DNA of 64,000 bases, from positions 19,651,026 through 19,715,025 of the forward strand of contig NC_058165.1 in the NCBI RefSeq assembly GCF_020080835.1, in the 5' to 3' direction. Under the pieces are notes generated by a model, which was given only the letters and a program-made list of their open reading frames with translations, was not told the DNA's origin and did not search any database. The translations under genes and the position numbers were made by a program. Below are positions 23,591-34,964 of the stretch, one piece after another. This stretch comes from Cotesia glomerata (lineage: Eukaryota; Arthropoda; Insecta; Hymenoptera; Braconidae). The number at the start of each line of letters is the position of its first letter. Position 1 is the stretch's first letter.

Positions 23591-24985
23591 CGGTGCGAAT
23601 CATCAATCAAAATTGATGTAAGCGGTGATTGTCGCGGTAGAATCGCTGGATGCCTCTCTTCTGGGTCCAGCAATGCGTTTTTCAAGCGGCCACCGACTCT
23701 CAGGACCCCCTGATGGTCGATGAACGGAGTCAGCTTAGTGATGCTGTTATTTTTAGGCAGACCATCACCATCTTGTAGCGTGTGAATCTCTCTAGCGAAG
23801 TATTGTCCTTGAGTGAACTTAATCAAGGTCAATTTAGCGCGCTCCAGGTCTGATGGAGTAAGCGGGTAGGCCAGCGAAGATTGTGGAACTCTTTTAAAGC
23901 GGTCGATGGCACGATGCCAGATGCTAAGCTTCCGTAGCAGTGGAAACAGCTGCGTGTAATGCGACAGTAATTGTTGGAGCAGGCAATTTTCTGCTTTCCA
24001 AGTTACTAGTGTCAGACCTTGGCGTTCTTCTCGATGCGTTGCGTTGTCTTTTGGAGGCTCCAGAGTGGGCCAAGAGGATTCTGGTTCATGAAGCCAAGTT
24101 GGTCCATGCCACCAGAGAGCGTGTTGTTTCAGTTTTAGCGTAGGTATACCTCTTGAAGCGCAGTCAGCGGGGTTTTGTTTTCCTGGAATAAATTTCCAGG
24201 AGACATCTCGAAGCGTTTCTTGGATTTTTCCCACTCTATTGCGGACGAATGTCTTCCAGCGGATTGCTGGACTTTTAATCCATGCGAGAGTCACGGCGGA
24301 GTCAGTCCAGAGATTGATCCTGACATTTTCAAGCGACTGAACTTCTTTAACATGAAGTATCAGTTGTGTTAGCAACCATGCGGCAGATAATTCCAAGCGT
24401 GGGATTGTCATGGTCTTCAGCGGTGCTACTTGCGTTTTTGAACACAAAAGTGAGACCTTTGTGTTCCCATCAGCGTCAGTGACTCTCAAATAAACAGCGG
24501 CAGCCATAGCGTTTTGCGAAGCGTCTGAGAACCCGTGCAATTCCATAGTTGCTCCAGGTGCTATATTATTCCAGCGTGGAATGCGGATGGATTCGATGTT
24601 TCGAAGATCCTCGCGGTATCCAGTCCATTTGTGAATGAGTGATGGTGACAATTGTTCATCCCATGACACTCTATCTAGCCACAGATCTTGCATAAAGATC
24701 TTGGCTTTGACGACTATTGGTGCGAGAAGTCCTAGCGGATCATACAGTTTAGCGATTTCAGACAAAATAGCTCTCTTTGTCTTAGGCGTATCTGGCGGTA
24801 GCGTGTACTTGAACTGGAGAGCGTCAGTGCGTGAATTCCAGTACATGCCCAGGACTTTTACTGGTGCATCACTGATTTCTTTAAGCGGTGTATCCAGCTG
24901 CTTTTCTGGAGCGACTTCAGCGAGTAACCGTGGGCTATTGCTAGCCCATTTGGCAAGCGGGAAGCAGCCTGCTGCACACAGAGCT
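23545..24985 (-). pseudogene. BEL/Pao RNase H and integrase zinc-binding region
   Basis: After the frameshift the frame passes through LGMYWNSRTD into the linker KLYDPLGLLAPIVVKAKIF. It then shows RNase H motifs (HGFSDAS, PRLELSAA, LWTDSAVTLAWI, NPADCASRG), all standard for BEL/Pao. The N-terminal integrase region follows (GVLRVGGRLKNA, HPAILP, YGGTQLT). Just after YGGTQLT about twenty codons usually found before the CVIC motif are missing, and the frame changes near 23545, so the zinc-binding domain is damaged. Confidence 0.85.
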
Positions 24986-24989
24986 TTTG

Positions 24990-25880
24990 TTTGTACTGCA
25001 GCCTTGATAGCGTCTTCTCTTCGTTGTCTGCTCCACCGTAGATGTCATCTACGTAGCGTGTTTTCAACATTGGAGCAACAGCTAGCGGAAAGCGGTGTCC
25101 TTCATCCTTTACTAGTTGGATAAGCACACGTACAGCGTCAAAAGGTGCACTAGCGGTTCCGTATGTGACTGTCTTGAGACAGTAAGCGTCTATTAAGTCA
25201 TTCTCATCTATCCAGAGAATGCACTGAAGCGGCCAATCAAGCGAGTCGACCTCAATCTGTCTGAACATCTTGGTGATGTCAGTAGCGAATAGAATCCTGC
25301 TGCAACGGATTCTCAACATCACATCAAAAATGTCAATTTGCGTTTTGGGTCCTGCGTGGAGAATGTCGTTCAATGAAATTCCTGTAGATGTTGCACAGGA
25401 ACCATTGAACACTGTGCGGAGCTTCGTAGTGGTACTATCAAGCTTCAATACCCCATGGTGAGGCAAGAAGTAAGCGTTTGCGGGCAATTCGTTGACTGGT
25501 ATTCGTACCATGTGTCCTAGTTGAATGTATTCTGCCATGAATGCACGATACATGTCAGAATATTCTCTTTCTCGCGACAAGCGAGTTATTAATCTGCGGA
25601 GTGACCCCATAGCTGCGTTGATAGAGTCGCCAAGTTGACTCTCAAGGGCCTTAAGCGGTAATCTCACTACGTAGCGTCCATCAGGCTGTCGATAATGCGT
25701 TTGACGAAAGTGAATTTCACATTCGTCTTCTTCAGCGGTGTTGAGCGGTGAATTTCCTGATGGAACTTCTTCCTGTTTCCAAAACTTAGCGATAGCGTCT
25801 TGTAATTCAGTATCTACTGACGCATGTAGTGCTGCGTGTGATGTTGAAGCGTGTTTAGCGGTGACAGCTCCATAGACAAT
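24990..25880 (-). pseudogene. BEL/Pao reverse transcriptase region
   Basis: In frame with the protease region beyond the TGA. Reverse transcriptase landmarks are LRTVFNGS, LFATDITKMFRQIEVD and the catalytic YVDDIYGG box. The domain copies element RNA into DNA. Around 25010-25020 the reading frame shifts: the downstream residues expected of the family (CFPLAKWASN) are in another frame, while the original frame runs on to a stop at 24858. The break is a small indel just after the YVDD region. Confidence 0.9.
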
Positions 25881-26558
25881 TCAACCAAGCGTGGTGGATT
25901 GTGCAATAGGAGCATTGCGAGGTCCTCGTTGAATCTCTGCGTTCATGATCTGTGCGGCTGGTGATGCACCTAGAATAATATCTACAGGGCGTGGCTGTAG
26001 ATACTGCGGGTCAGCGAGCTTGAGATTCTCAAGATGCGGCCATTTCGGATCAGCGATCACGAACGATAAAAGATCTACCATCAGTGTTGGTAGAATATGC
26101 ATGCTGACATGCATTGATGCGGTCGTACACAGCGAACGAAGCTCAATTGTGCTCACACCTAGTGAGCTTCCTGCGGAGACATTACCAATGCCCTTGAGCA
26201 TGACCATGTCACGCTGTAGCGGTTGTCCAAGCTTCTTGAAGAGCGACTGTCTCATAAATGAGAGCTCTGAACCTTGATCAATCAACACTCTGGCGGTGAT
26301 TGGATTACCATGATGCGGGCGTACCTGGACTAAGGCGGTAGCTAGCAATACTTGAGCGGAAAGCGGATCTGTGCGGAAGATGTAGACTGCGGTGAAGCTG
26401 GTTTCGTTGGTGCATCCAAAATGGATGGACATGTGGTGACGTTGACCACATTTTCGGCAATCTTGAGCGGTCTTGCAATCTGCGGCGCGGTGCGGAACAC
26501 GAAAGTTGAAGCACAAATTGCATTTTTCAACTATCTTGTGTAATTCTCCATAGCGAGG
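25881..26558 (-). pseudogene. BEL/Pao gag C-terminus and protease region
   Basis: The frame opens at 26558, after a TAA. It shows a variant zinc knuckle (CNLCFNFRVPHRAADC), then CRKCGQRHHMSIHF, the typical Cys-His pair at the end of BEL/Pao Gag. The retropepsin motif VLIDQGSELSFM follows, with the DQG form common in BEL/Pao instead of DTG/DSG. The frame ends at a TGA (25881-25883) where the family usually has Trp in a LGW motif. The same frame continues beyond it into reverse transcriptase, so this is a single nonsense change. The protein would process the polyprotein in virus-like particles. Most of Gag upstream is deleted. Confidence 0.85.
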
Positions 26559-26799
26559 TTATTTAAGGCCCGAAGTCGAGTTTTCAGTCTTAATAAACGG
26601 AAAGTTCAGCGTACCGGTGTACGAATGACTATCAGGAGCAGCACCCGATGTGCTCTGCGATGCTCCTGACACTCGACCTTTCCTAGCGGTATTACACTTC
26701 ACTTAGCACAGCACAATTTTTAAGCGGAATAATAAACTAATTTAATTGAGATAGAGCCAGCCTGATCCGGCTCGAGGGACCAATGAATAATTACAGAAA

Positions 26800-27428
26800 A
26801 AGCGGAAAAGCGGGGATCAGGTTTAGGGTTGGATATCTCAATTAAAACGCGTAATTTATTATCAAAAATAACACTAGTAATTTATTTACATTAATTACAC
26901 TCAATATTTAATATTCTTAATAGCGGATTGTTAAGAGAAAAGCGGATTTGTAAATTACAGCGTGGGTTGCAAAAGCGAAGCCGGTTGACACGTGGTTGAA
27001 CACTTTGCCGGCACTGAAAAAGCGGTGAAAAAAATGCACTGTTAACACAATTTACCTATAACAAATTAAAGCGAATTATTAGCGGTTAATTTAAGCAATT
27101 TAAATTATAAAATAAGCGAAATGCGGTTTATTAAAAAAAAAACGAAAGTAAAGAAATACTAATGGCGACTTGATGCAGCGAAAGCGTAGAAGCGAAAGAT
27201 AATAACAATAGTCCGTCTTCTTCCTCGTTGAGTTGGGGAAGAAGGCTATTGCGCATGTCTAGTGGGAGCGATCAGCCAATAAAGCGGTCGATTCATGACG
27301 TGATCGAGAGGCTGATTTTCTATTGGCGGTTCGATTTTTGCGGGAACTAGCGGTGGACAGGTGCGTCTCTTGAATTTGGGAGTCCCCCAGGAGCGAGTTA
27401 ATCGCTACTGGGCCTTGTTCACCGAACA
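26800..27428 (-). repeat. Candidate 5' LTR of the BEL/Pao element
   Basis: Read on the minus strand it begins TGTTCGGTGAACAAGG directly at the minisatellite boundary, consistent with the TG start of an LTR. It has promoter-like AT-rich stretches and is followed by TGGTCCCTCGAGCCGGAT near 26769-26785. No second LTR is present to confirm the limits, so the inner boundary is approximate. Confidence 0.5.
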
Positions 27429-27790
27429 GCCATATATATTTAGCTTTTTTTGGTCATATATGGCATTATGACCATAAATGGCATCATTTGATCACATATG
27501 GCATGATTTGGTCATGTATGGCCTGATCTGATCATACATGGCATTCTACATTTAACTTTCTTTGGTCATATATGGCAAAAATGGCATGATTTGGTCATAT
27601 ATGGCATGTTCTGATCATGTATGGCTTGATTTGATCATTTTTTACCACATATATTTAGCCTTCTTTGGTCATATATGGCATTATAACCACAAATGGCATA
27701 ATTTGACCACATATGGCATGATTTGGTTATATATGGCATGACCTGATAATATTTATGGCCTAATATAAGTATGTATGTCTATATAAAGCC
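27429..27790. repeat. CCATATATGG-type minisatellite, right part
   Basis: The repeat resumes at GCCATATATATTTAGC immediately beyond the TGTTCGG end of the retrotransposon, with the same phrases as the left part, then fades out near 27790. Confidence 0.85.
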
Positions 27791-28725
27791 ATATTTCAAA
27801 ATTTTTTTTACAAGATAATGATTTGCACGAAAATTCTTCAAATTAAGTATTCAATTAGATAAACGAACATAAAGTAGATAAAAAAAAAAAAGAATAATTT
27901 AAATTAATAATGGGAATGAAGCAAAATTAATTAAACTTCTCTTGCAAACAAAAAATATCACCATATGTTGTATGAAGTAATAACCTCAGTAGTTGCTCAT
28001 GCATGTAAATGCACACATACTTTTGCTTGAACACTTACAGCCGTGTACCTGGGATATTACAGTGCACATATATATTTATATAAATTTTATAGCTTGGAGG
28101 TAAACATTAAAACCCTTACCACCTCATACTACTCATCATCATAATCCGCAATCGCACTTGCACAGCCTCTTTTACCGGTAAATATTGTATGTATATATTT
28201 ATATATGTATGTATATATATTTATGGATGGATGTAATACTTACTTGTGCTATCACGGTAACAGCTGCTACGCGAGTCCTACACTATCATTGAATCTTGCG
28301 GTTTCACGCGAATAAGAATTTAAGAATAAATCAACTGAACGATCAATTCCTGTTGAAACTCCTTAAACTCAAAATATTCTTAAATGCAAGAGATAAATTT
28401 TTATTTCAATATATGAGAGAAATTTTTTTATTAAAAAAAAATATAAATATTAGCGCTTTATAGAATTGCATTTTTAGATCTAGACTTGAAATTTAATTGG
28501 AGTATTGTTTTGATTTGCACAGATTCCAAATGAGCATTGAAAGTTTTAGTTAAAGTCATTGCAAGTCTCATAAGTCAAGTTTAAATCTGTCTAGCTTCAA
28601 GTAAGAACAATTTTTCTGTTATTTAAAATTTTCTCAGTGACATCAATTTTTCATAGAAAATGAATTTAACATGTTTTTTACGTACTCTATTTAAATAAGT
28701 AGTCAAATTTATTTTTCACATATCT
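27791..28725. other. AT-rich unique sequence
   Basis: No gene is visible. The stretch 28000-28300 is more balanced, with short TATAT runs near 28065 and 28185-28225. Nothing else recognised. Confidence 0.3.
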
Positions 28726-29654
28726 ACACGGTGAGAAATTTCCATTATTTTTTATTCTGCATGGATTTTAGATATTACAATGGTCCATATTACTAGTGAA
28801 CGTTATTGACTCAGAATAAAATTTTACAATGGCCCATAGTAATTTACGAAACAAATGAAATCAGACGTAGTAAATGGTAGAAATTGAAATGTACCATAGT
28901 AAAATGAAATATGCAATAATTTAAATTTCCGAATGTACTATAGCAAAAAAAATAAGAAAACGTTTGTAAAAAATAAAAAATTTTAGAGTAAAAAATGTTT
29001 TTAGCAATCAAAAAATATCAAACCAAACAAGATTTTTGTTTGCAATAATTTTAAAAATATTTTTTAAAATATAGTTTTTATTTTTTTCATTTTTAACAAT
29101 GAACGTAGGATTTATTTTGGCAGTTAATTTTATTATGAATAATTATAAACACAATATATAACTTTTAAATTATTTTTATTATTATTAGAAGTGTCGGTTG
29201 CAGGTTAACCATCAAATTTTTGTTTTCATTTTAATTTTTCACGGTAAATTATTAAATATTTTATTATTTATGAATCTTACAAATTTTCATTAACTATTCA
29301 TGTGTTGATGGATTTATAAACTAATATTTATTTAAAACTTAATGTTTATTGCAATTTTCATAACACCGTTAACCACTACTGATAGCGTCTGTAGACTTAT
29401 GTTGACAAAACAAAGCAGGACGAAAAATGAAAGAGCGCGCGTCGCGACTGACGCGCATACGTTTACTATGGGACATTTGAAAATTTCATAGTCACTATTT
29501 GAAATTTAAAACCGAGTACACGTGACTAAATGTGAAACTTTTTATAAATTTTTATTGTCGACTGAGCAACAGAAATTTTACTATGGAACTATAATGAAAA
29601 GTTTTAAGCACACTAACAGTTTTTGTTCTGTCAGTTTACGAACATTTTTATATA

Positions 29655-30350
29655 CACGGGAAAAAATTTCATGGGAAAATTTACGATACAACTATTGTAA
29701 AGCTGGACTATACTTTGATTACTATTAATTTTCAAATATTTTAGAAGAAAAAATACTATTTATTCATGAAAAAATACGATATTACTATTGTAAAAAGTAA
29801 GAGATGAAAATTTCCAGTGCTGCCTCTGTATCTTTCCAATAGAACTATAGCAAATTTTACAATAGTTGAATTGGAATATTTCTCAATTAGTGTGAGTGAT
29901 GGCCGTGCACAGCGCTAGACTCCGAGTTTATGTAAATGTTAAAGGATATGTGTCTTAGTTTACCTCAGATAGCGTAGAGGGAGAGTCTCTGGCTGTTAAC
30001 ACAGAGTTCTAGGTTCGATTCCTAGATAGCACGAAAATGTCGGTTTCTTTTTTCGATTACTGTACAGGTACCAATTAGTCCAACCTTCTATCTCTCTCCT
30101 CCCTTATATTTCTTTTAAAACCAACTGTGAATTTTTACAATAGTTGAATGGTAAAGTTCACAAACACATATTGTATAATTTGCTCTATAGTATTCGACTT
30201 TTTAAGACTCTTGCTTGTCTTATTTGTTGGATAAAATTTACAATAGTAGATCGTAAAATTACTAAATAAGATGTATAGTCCACCGTTACTCTTTTATTTA
30301 GTAAAATTACAATAGTAAATTAGTAAAACTCCTTCAATTTTATTTCCGTG
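29655..30350 (+). mobile_element. MITE family E (E2), nested in F1
   Basis: This is the second copy of the element at 8168-8870, same orientation, with TA on each side. The F2 copy shows the uninterrupted target (ATATATGTTTATG), confirming the insertion point and that the element runs from CACGGG to CCGTG. Confidence 0.92.
29964..30037 (+). other. tRNA-like segment inside MITE E2
   Basis: Homologous to 8473-8545. The T-stem is CTAGG/CCTAG here against CTGGG/CCCAG there, a change on both sides that keeps pairing. The anticodon position has changed from GCC to GTT, so decoding identity is not conserved while the T-arm is. Confidence 0.65.
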
Positions 30351-30519
30351 TATGTTTATGTAACAGTTGCATGGTCAAATTTACTATGGTCTCTAGTAAA
30401 TATTGATTGGTACAATATGATATTCTTAAATTTTTATGGTAATATTTTGAATTGAGTCATTGAGGTTCAGTCTTATTATGTATGCATAGTAAATTTCTAC
30501 AGAAATTTCTCACCGTGTA

Positions 30520-30833
30520 CTATTCTTATTTGTCATATACAATTATTGTTGGCAATATAAATTCGTTCTGTCGCATTTATTTATTAAATTATCAATGCTA
30601 AATCGTAAAAAAAATTACTAAGCAGACTGCCAAAAATTTGTTATAATCTCAGAACGATCCTGTAGAGTTGTGAGAGGTAAATAACGTTTAGCTCTCAGAG
30701 CTCAACGATGTAGAGTTGCAGGAGCCAAACGGTATTGTTACTATAAGAATACGTTAACCTACTGGAACTTTTTACAACTAACTAACTACTATAGAGTTCC
30801 TATAGCAAAATTTTTTTCTCTGTGTATAATTAT
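30520..30833. mobile_element. MITE family G, right-hand part (G1)
   Basis: Ends AAAATTTTTTTCTCTGTG followed by TA. It contains GTAGAGTTGTGAGAGG and AGCTCTCAGAGCTCAACG. The inner part is repeated at 61475-61703, and a related left end is at 59714-59907. F1 abuts its left side. Confidence 0.7.
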
Positions 30834-30835
30834 AG

Positions 30836-30995
30836 GTATCGTTCCTATAATTATAGGAACCATTCCCATGATTATAGTAACATTTCCCAAAAATTATGGG
30901 TACAATTCCCATAATTTAAGTAATCGCTCCTAAAATGGTGTAGGAAAACATTTCATTAAAATTATAGGAATGATTTCCATATTTTTTTCTCCGTG
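30836..30995. mobile_element. MITE family H fragment (H1)
   Basis: Carries palindromic words CCTATAATTATAGG and ATTCCCATAATT and ends ATTTTTTTCTCCGTG. A longer reversed copy is at 50620-50930. It abuts the end of G1. Confidence 0.7.
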
Positions 30996-32221
30996 TATAT
31001 TTAACCCTATACAAAAAAGGTCTTTTGCAATTTCTTGATAAATCTCTTCCTTTACAAGTTATCCAATATCAAAATCAAATTACATAAAATTTTGACTATT
31101 TCTTTTTTAAACTTAGAAAATTGTTCTTTTTTCGCTAAAAATTGAACTTTGACCGTCCAAAAATAATTTACTTGCTCAAAGTAAATTTTCTTGCAATTTT
31201 CAGCTCAGTTTGCGAAGTAGGTTGGATTTTATAAATAAAAAAAGAGAATATTCTCGGCTGTATCTAAGATTACATTCTCCCCGCTTCCCCTGCGACATTA
31301 TTTTTATCCCTCTTTCCTAAGAGCAGGCCGGGCTGTTAGCATTCCACGTATCCTTGATTATCGGCGTCTGCGGAGCATGATCATGTACGGGGTATTAATT
31401 TACGCTCCTGAGTTCTCAGTGATACATAGTCGGGATGGACACGATCGGTCAACCTTAACGAACCTTGTAGAGTCGTGTATCACCTCGATATATCTTATTT
31501 AGTCCTCAAAGTACATTGGAGTGCATCAAAATGCACATGTAGGCCAGTTCGAGTGATTTCAATGGGTTTCTTCGTCCTCATGCTGGGTATTAATATTAAA
31601 CCCGGCAGCACTTGTACGCCCGAGCGGTTCCAGGGCGGAAAGTCCAGACAGCAAGCACACGGGCTGTTAAGGCTTTACTTGTGAAGATAGCCGCTTACAA
31701 CACGCACATTTTTTTTGCTGTCAGGACCACCAATCGATACCCTTTTTTATTCCTCCCTACTTCGTCAATGACACCTTTCTATCACGATAAATAAGAACAT
31801 GTCCATGTTTTTTAACCTGTCGAGCTGTTCCTGTCCAGCTGACAACTATTTCAGACACATTATTCGTGTTAATTAGTCCGAGGATTTATTGGTTTTTTTG
31901 TGAAAACAACCAACAGGAGCCTTTTATCCGGAATTCATCGACGGAAAGGTGATTCATGTATTTTTTAATATTTTTTATTTATTTTTTTAGCAATAAAAGT
32001 TATATACGAAAAATAAATAAAAAATTTTAAAGTTTGACTTTTTTTATGGTCATTTTTTAAAGATATTTTGACGGAAATTAAAATAATTGAATAATAATAA
32101 GGCCAAAAATTTAATACATAATTTGAACTATTGTAAAAATGATCAAATTTATTTTTGGAAAAAAATTTTTGAAGGATATTTTTAACTATATTATAAAGAG
32201 AATAAACAAAATTTTGTGGAT
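30996..32221. other. Unique sequence, partly GC-balanced, no gene supported
   Basis: The stretch 31270-31930 is markedly less AT-rich than its surroundings and not visibly repeated in the window. Short open frames near 31475-31794 have no recognisable content. It could be a regulatory region or an unrecognised exon. Confidence 0.3.
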
Positions 32222-34195
32222 ACATAATTAAGAAATGACCTTGTATCTTGTGAACTATTAACATTTTTAAAGATGTAAGCTCATCCTGACATTACACTCA
32301 TCGAGACCTTTCATTTGAGTACCCACATGATTTTTTCATATATTTATATATATTATATATATGTATTTATAAAAAATATATCAAAAATGCATGTGGGTAC
32401 TCAAATGAAAGCTCTCGATGAGTGTAACATCGGAATGAGCTTATATCGTTAAAATATATATTATATATATGTATGTATGAAAAATATATAAAAAATTCAT
32501 GTGGGTACTCAAATGAAAGCTCTTGATAAGTGTAACATCAAGATGAGCTTATATCTTCAAAATATATATTATATATATGTATATATAAAAAATATATCAA
32601 AATGCATTTTATTATTTATCTTCGAGTATTAATATTAATAAATAATTATTTAAATCATTTTTTTTTAAGAATGATCACAAAAAAAATTTATTAAAATTTT
32701 CAAAGAAAATTTTTTATTTTTTAAAAATAATTTTGATTTTTTTAATCATAAAAAAATTAAAATATTGAATTTTAACATTTTTACAGATATAATTTGATAT
32801 TTTTTAAAATATAAGCTCACTCCGATAATACACTTATCGAGACCTTTCATTTGAGTACCCACATCAATTTTTCATATATTTATATATATTATATATATGT
32901 ATATATGGAAAATATATCAAAAATGCATGTGGGTACTCAAATGAAAGCTCTCGATGAGTGTAACATCGGAATGAGCTTATATCTTTAAAATATATATTAT
33001 ATATATGTATATATGAAAAATATATAAAAAATTCATGTGGGTACTCAAATGAAAGCTCATGATAAGTGTAACATCAAGATGAGCTTATATCTTCAAAATA
33101 TATATTATATATATGTATATATAAAAAATATATCAAAATGCATTTTATTATTTATCTTCGAGTATTAATATTAATAAATAATTATTTAAATCATTTTTTT
33201 TAAGAATGATCACAAAAAAAATTTATTAAAATTTCCAAAGAAAATTTTTTATTTTTTAAAAAGAATTTTGATTTTTTTTAATCATAAAAAAATTAAAATA
33301 TTGAATTTTAACATTTTTACAGATATAATTTGATATTTTTTAAAATATAAGCTCACTCCGACAATACACTTATCGAGACCTTTCATTTGAGTACCCACAT
33401 CAATTTTTCATATATTTATATATATTATGTATATGTATATATAAAAAATATATCAAAAATGCATGTGGGTACTCAAATGAAAGCTCTCGATGAGTGTAAC
33501 ATCGGAATGAGCTTATATCTTTAAAATATATATTATATATATGTATATATGGAAAATATATAAAAAATTCATGTGGGTACTCAAATAAAAGCTCTTGATA
33601 AGTGTAACATCAAGATGAGCTTATATCTTCAAAATATATATTATATATATGTATATATAAAGAATATGTCAAAATGCATTTTATTATTTATCTTTGAGAA
33701 TTAATATTAAAAAAATAATAATTTAAATTTAATATTTAAATCATTTTTCTTAAGAATAATCACAAAAAAAATTTATTAAAATTTTTAAAGAAAATTTTTA
33801 ATTTATTTAAAAGAATTTTGATTTTTTTCAATCATAAAAAAATTAAAATATTGAATTTTAAGAATTTTACAGTTATAATTTGACATTTTTAAAAATATAA
33901 GCTCACCCCGACAATACACTTATCGAGACCTTTCATTTGAGTACCCACATGAATTTTTCATATATTTCATATATTTATATATATGTATACATGAAAAATA
34001 TATCAAAAAGCATGTGGGTACTCAAATAAAAGCTCTTGATCAGTGTAACTTCGGAATGAGCTTATATCTTTAAAACCGTCTATATTCAAGAAAGTACAGT
34101 CCAATTTAACAAAATTCATTATTTTATAAAGCAAAATTTTATTTATTTGAAGTTCACAAGTTACGGCAGTCACGTAGTGACTGCAACGTTACTAG
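32222..34195 (+). mobile_element. Helitron-type non-autonomous element with palindromic array
   Basis: An array of inverted-repeat units (GAGTACCCACAT ... ATGTGGGTACTC around ATATAT) is embedded in a higher-order repeat of 536 bp. The marker TGCATTTTATTATTTATCTT recurs at about 32603, 33139 and 33675. The array ends at a hairpin plus CTAG Helitron terminus. The 5' boundary is not certain; the shared TAATTAAGAAATGACC lead-in near 32227 also occurs at 7806. No Rep-helicase is encoded. Confidence 0.75.
34166..34195 (+). other. Helitron 3' terminus (hairpin + CTAG)
   Basis: The perfect hairpin GCAGTCACGTAGTGACTGC (34166-34184) is followed by seven bases and CTAG, then T. This is the standard Helitron 3' end (short hairpin, CTRR, insertion between A and T). 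The same terminus is at 39825-39854, 57940-57971 and, reversed, 42838-42866. Confidence 0.9.
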
Positions 34196-34945
34196 TATTA
34201 ATTAAAATAATTATGTAAGAAAAAACATTACAACTTTGATTTTAATTTTTTCAAAATTTTCCAATCATTTTTGAAAAATATTAATTTTTGATTTTTTTTC
34301 AGGATTTATTAATTGATTAAAATAATTTCTTAAAAATAGTCAAAATTATTATTTTAGTATTTTTAAATTTTTATAAAAATCTTTCAATTCATCATTTTTG
34401 GAAAAAAACTTATTTTTAGGATATTGTTACATTTTTTGGGATAATTATGTAAAGAAAAATTCAAAATTTTGATTTTGATTTTTTCAAAAATTTTCCAATT
34501 CATTATTTTTATAGTTTTTTTTTTTTCAGCAAATTTCAATATAAGTTAAAATAATTGTTTAAAGGAAAAATCAAAAATTCGATTTCAATTTTTTCAAAAA
34601 ATTTTCTAATTAATAATTTTTCAAAATTATTAATTGTCATTTTCAGAATTTATCAATATTGATTAGAATATTTTTCTCAAAAAAACTCAAAAATTTTATT
34701 TCAAACTTTGAGTTTAACACAAATTTTTTTCAATCATCATATTTTGACGTTAATTTTTGTAATAATTTTTATTTAGAATCTTTATAGGTCAATTATTGTT
34801 ATTATCTAAAAAAAAAAGTAAAAAATTTTATTTCAAGTTTATATTTTAATATTTTCAAATTTTTTTGATTGTTTCAATTGATAATTTTTGGAAATAAAAT
34901 TTTTTAAGATTTTTTAAAAATTAATTATAGTAATTACAAGAACTT
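34196..34945. other. AT-rich degenerate repeat tract
   Basis: A low-complexity sequence in which phrases such as AATTTTTTCAAAATTTTCC recur irregularly every 100 bp or so. No gene is visible. Confidence 0.4.
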
Positions 34946-34964
34946 CCCGAGAAAAAATGTTTCT

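Larger units (their letters stand above)
23268..27428 (-). mobile_element. BEL/Pao LTR retrotransposon, defective, inserted in the minisatellite
   Basis: Minus-strand order is LTR candidate, leader, zinc knuckles, aspartic protease, reverse transcriptase, RNase H, integrase zinc-binding region, integrase core start. Most of gag is missing, the 3' part of integrase and the 3' LTR are absent, and pol is broken by one in-frame stop, at least one frameshift and an internal deletion. The minisatellite continues on both sides. A shared GCCA next to each edge may be part of a target duplication but could be chance. The whole insert is far richer in GC, and in the word AGCG, than its surroundings. 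Confidence 0.9.
28727..30517 (+). mobile_element. MITE family F (F1), interrupted by E2
   Basis: Ends CACGGTGAGAAATTTC and GAAATTTCTCACCGTG lie next to TA on both sides. The word CATAGTAA or its complement TTACTATG occurs about six times. The copy at 59908-61007 is the same element reversed and lacks the family E insertion. A GC-rich patch (GAGCGCGCGTCGCGACTGACG) lies in the middle at about 29434-29454. No protein encoded. Confidence 0.9.

Noticed and set aside
23940..25123. Plus-strand open frames opposite the BEL/Pao coding region (for example 24635-25123)
   Set aside because: They are shadows of the minus-strand pol gene.
26305..26543. Additional short frames over the zinc-knuckle region
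   Set aside because: They overlap the recognised Cys-His and protease frame in other phases and lack family motifs.
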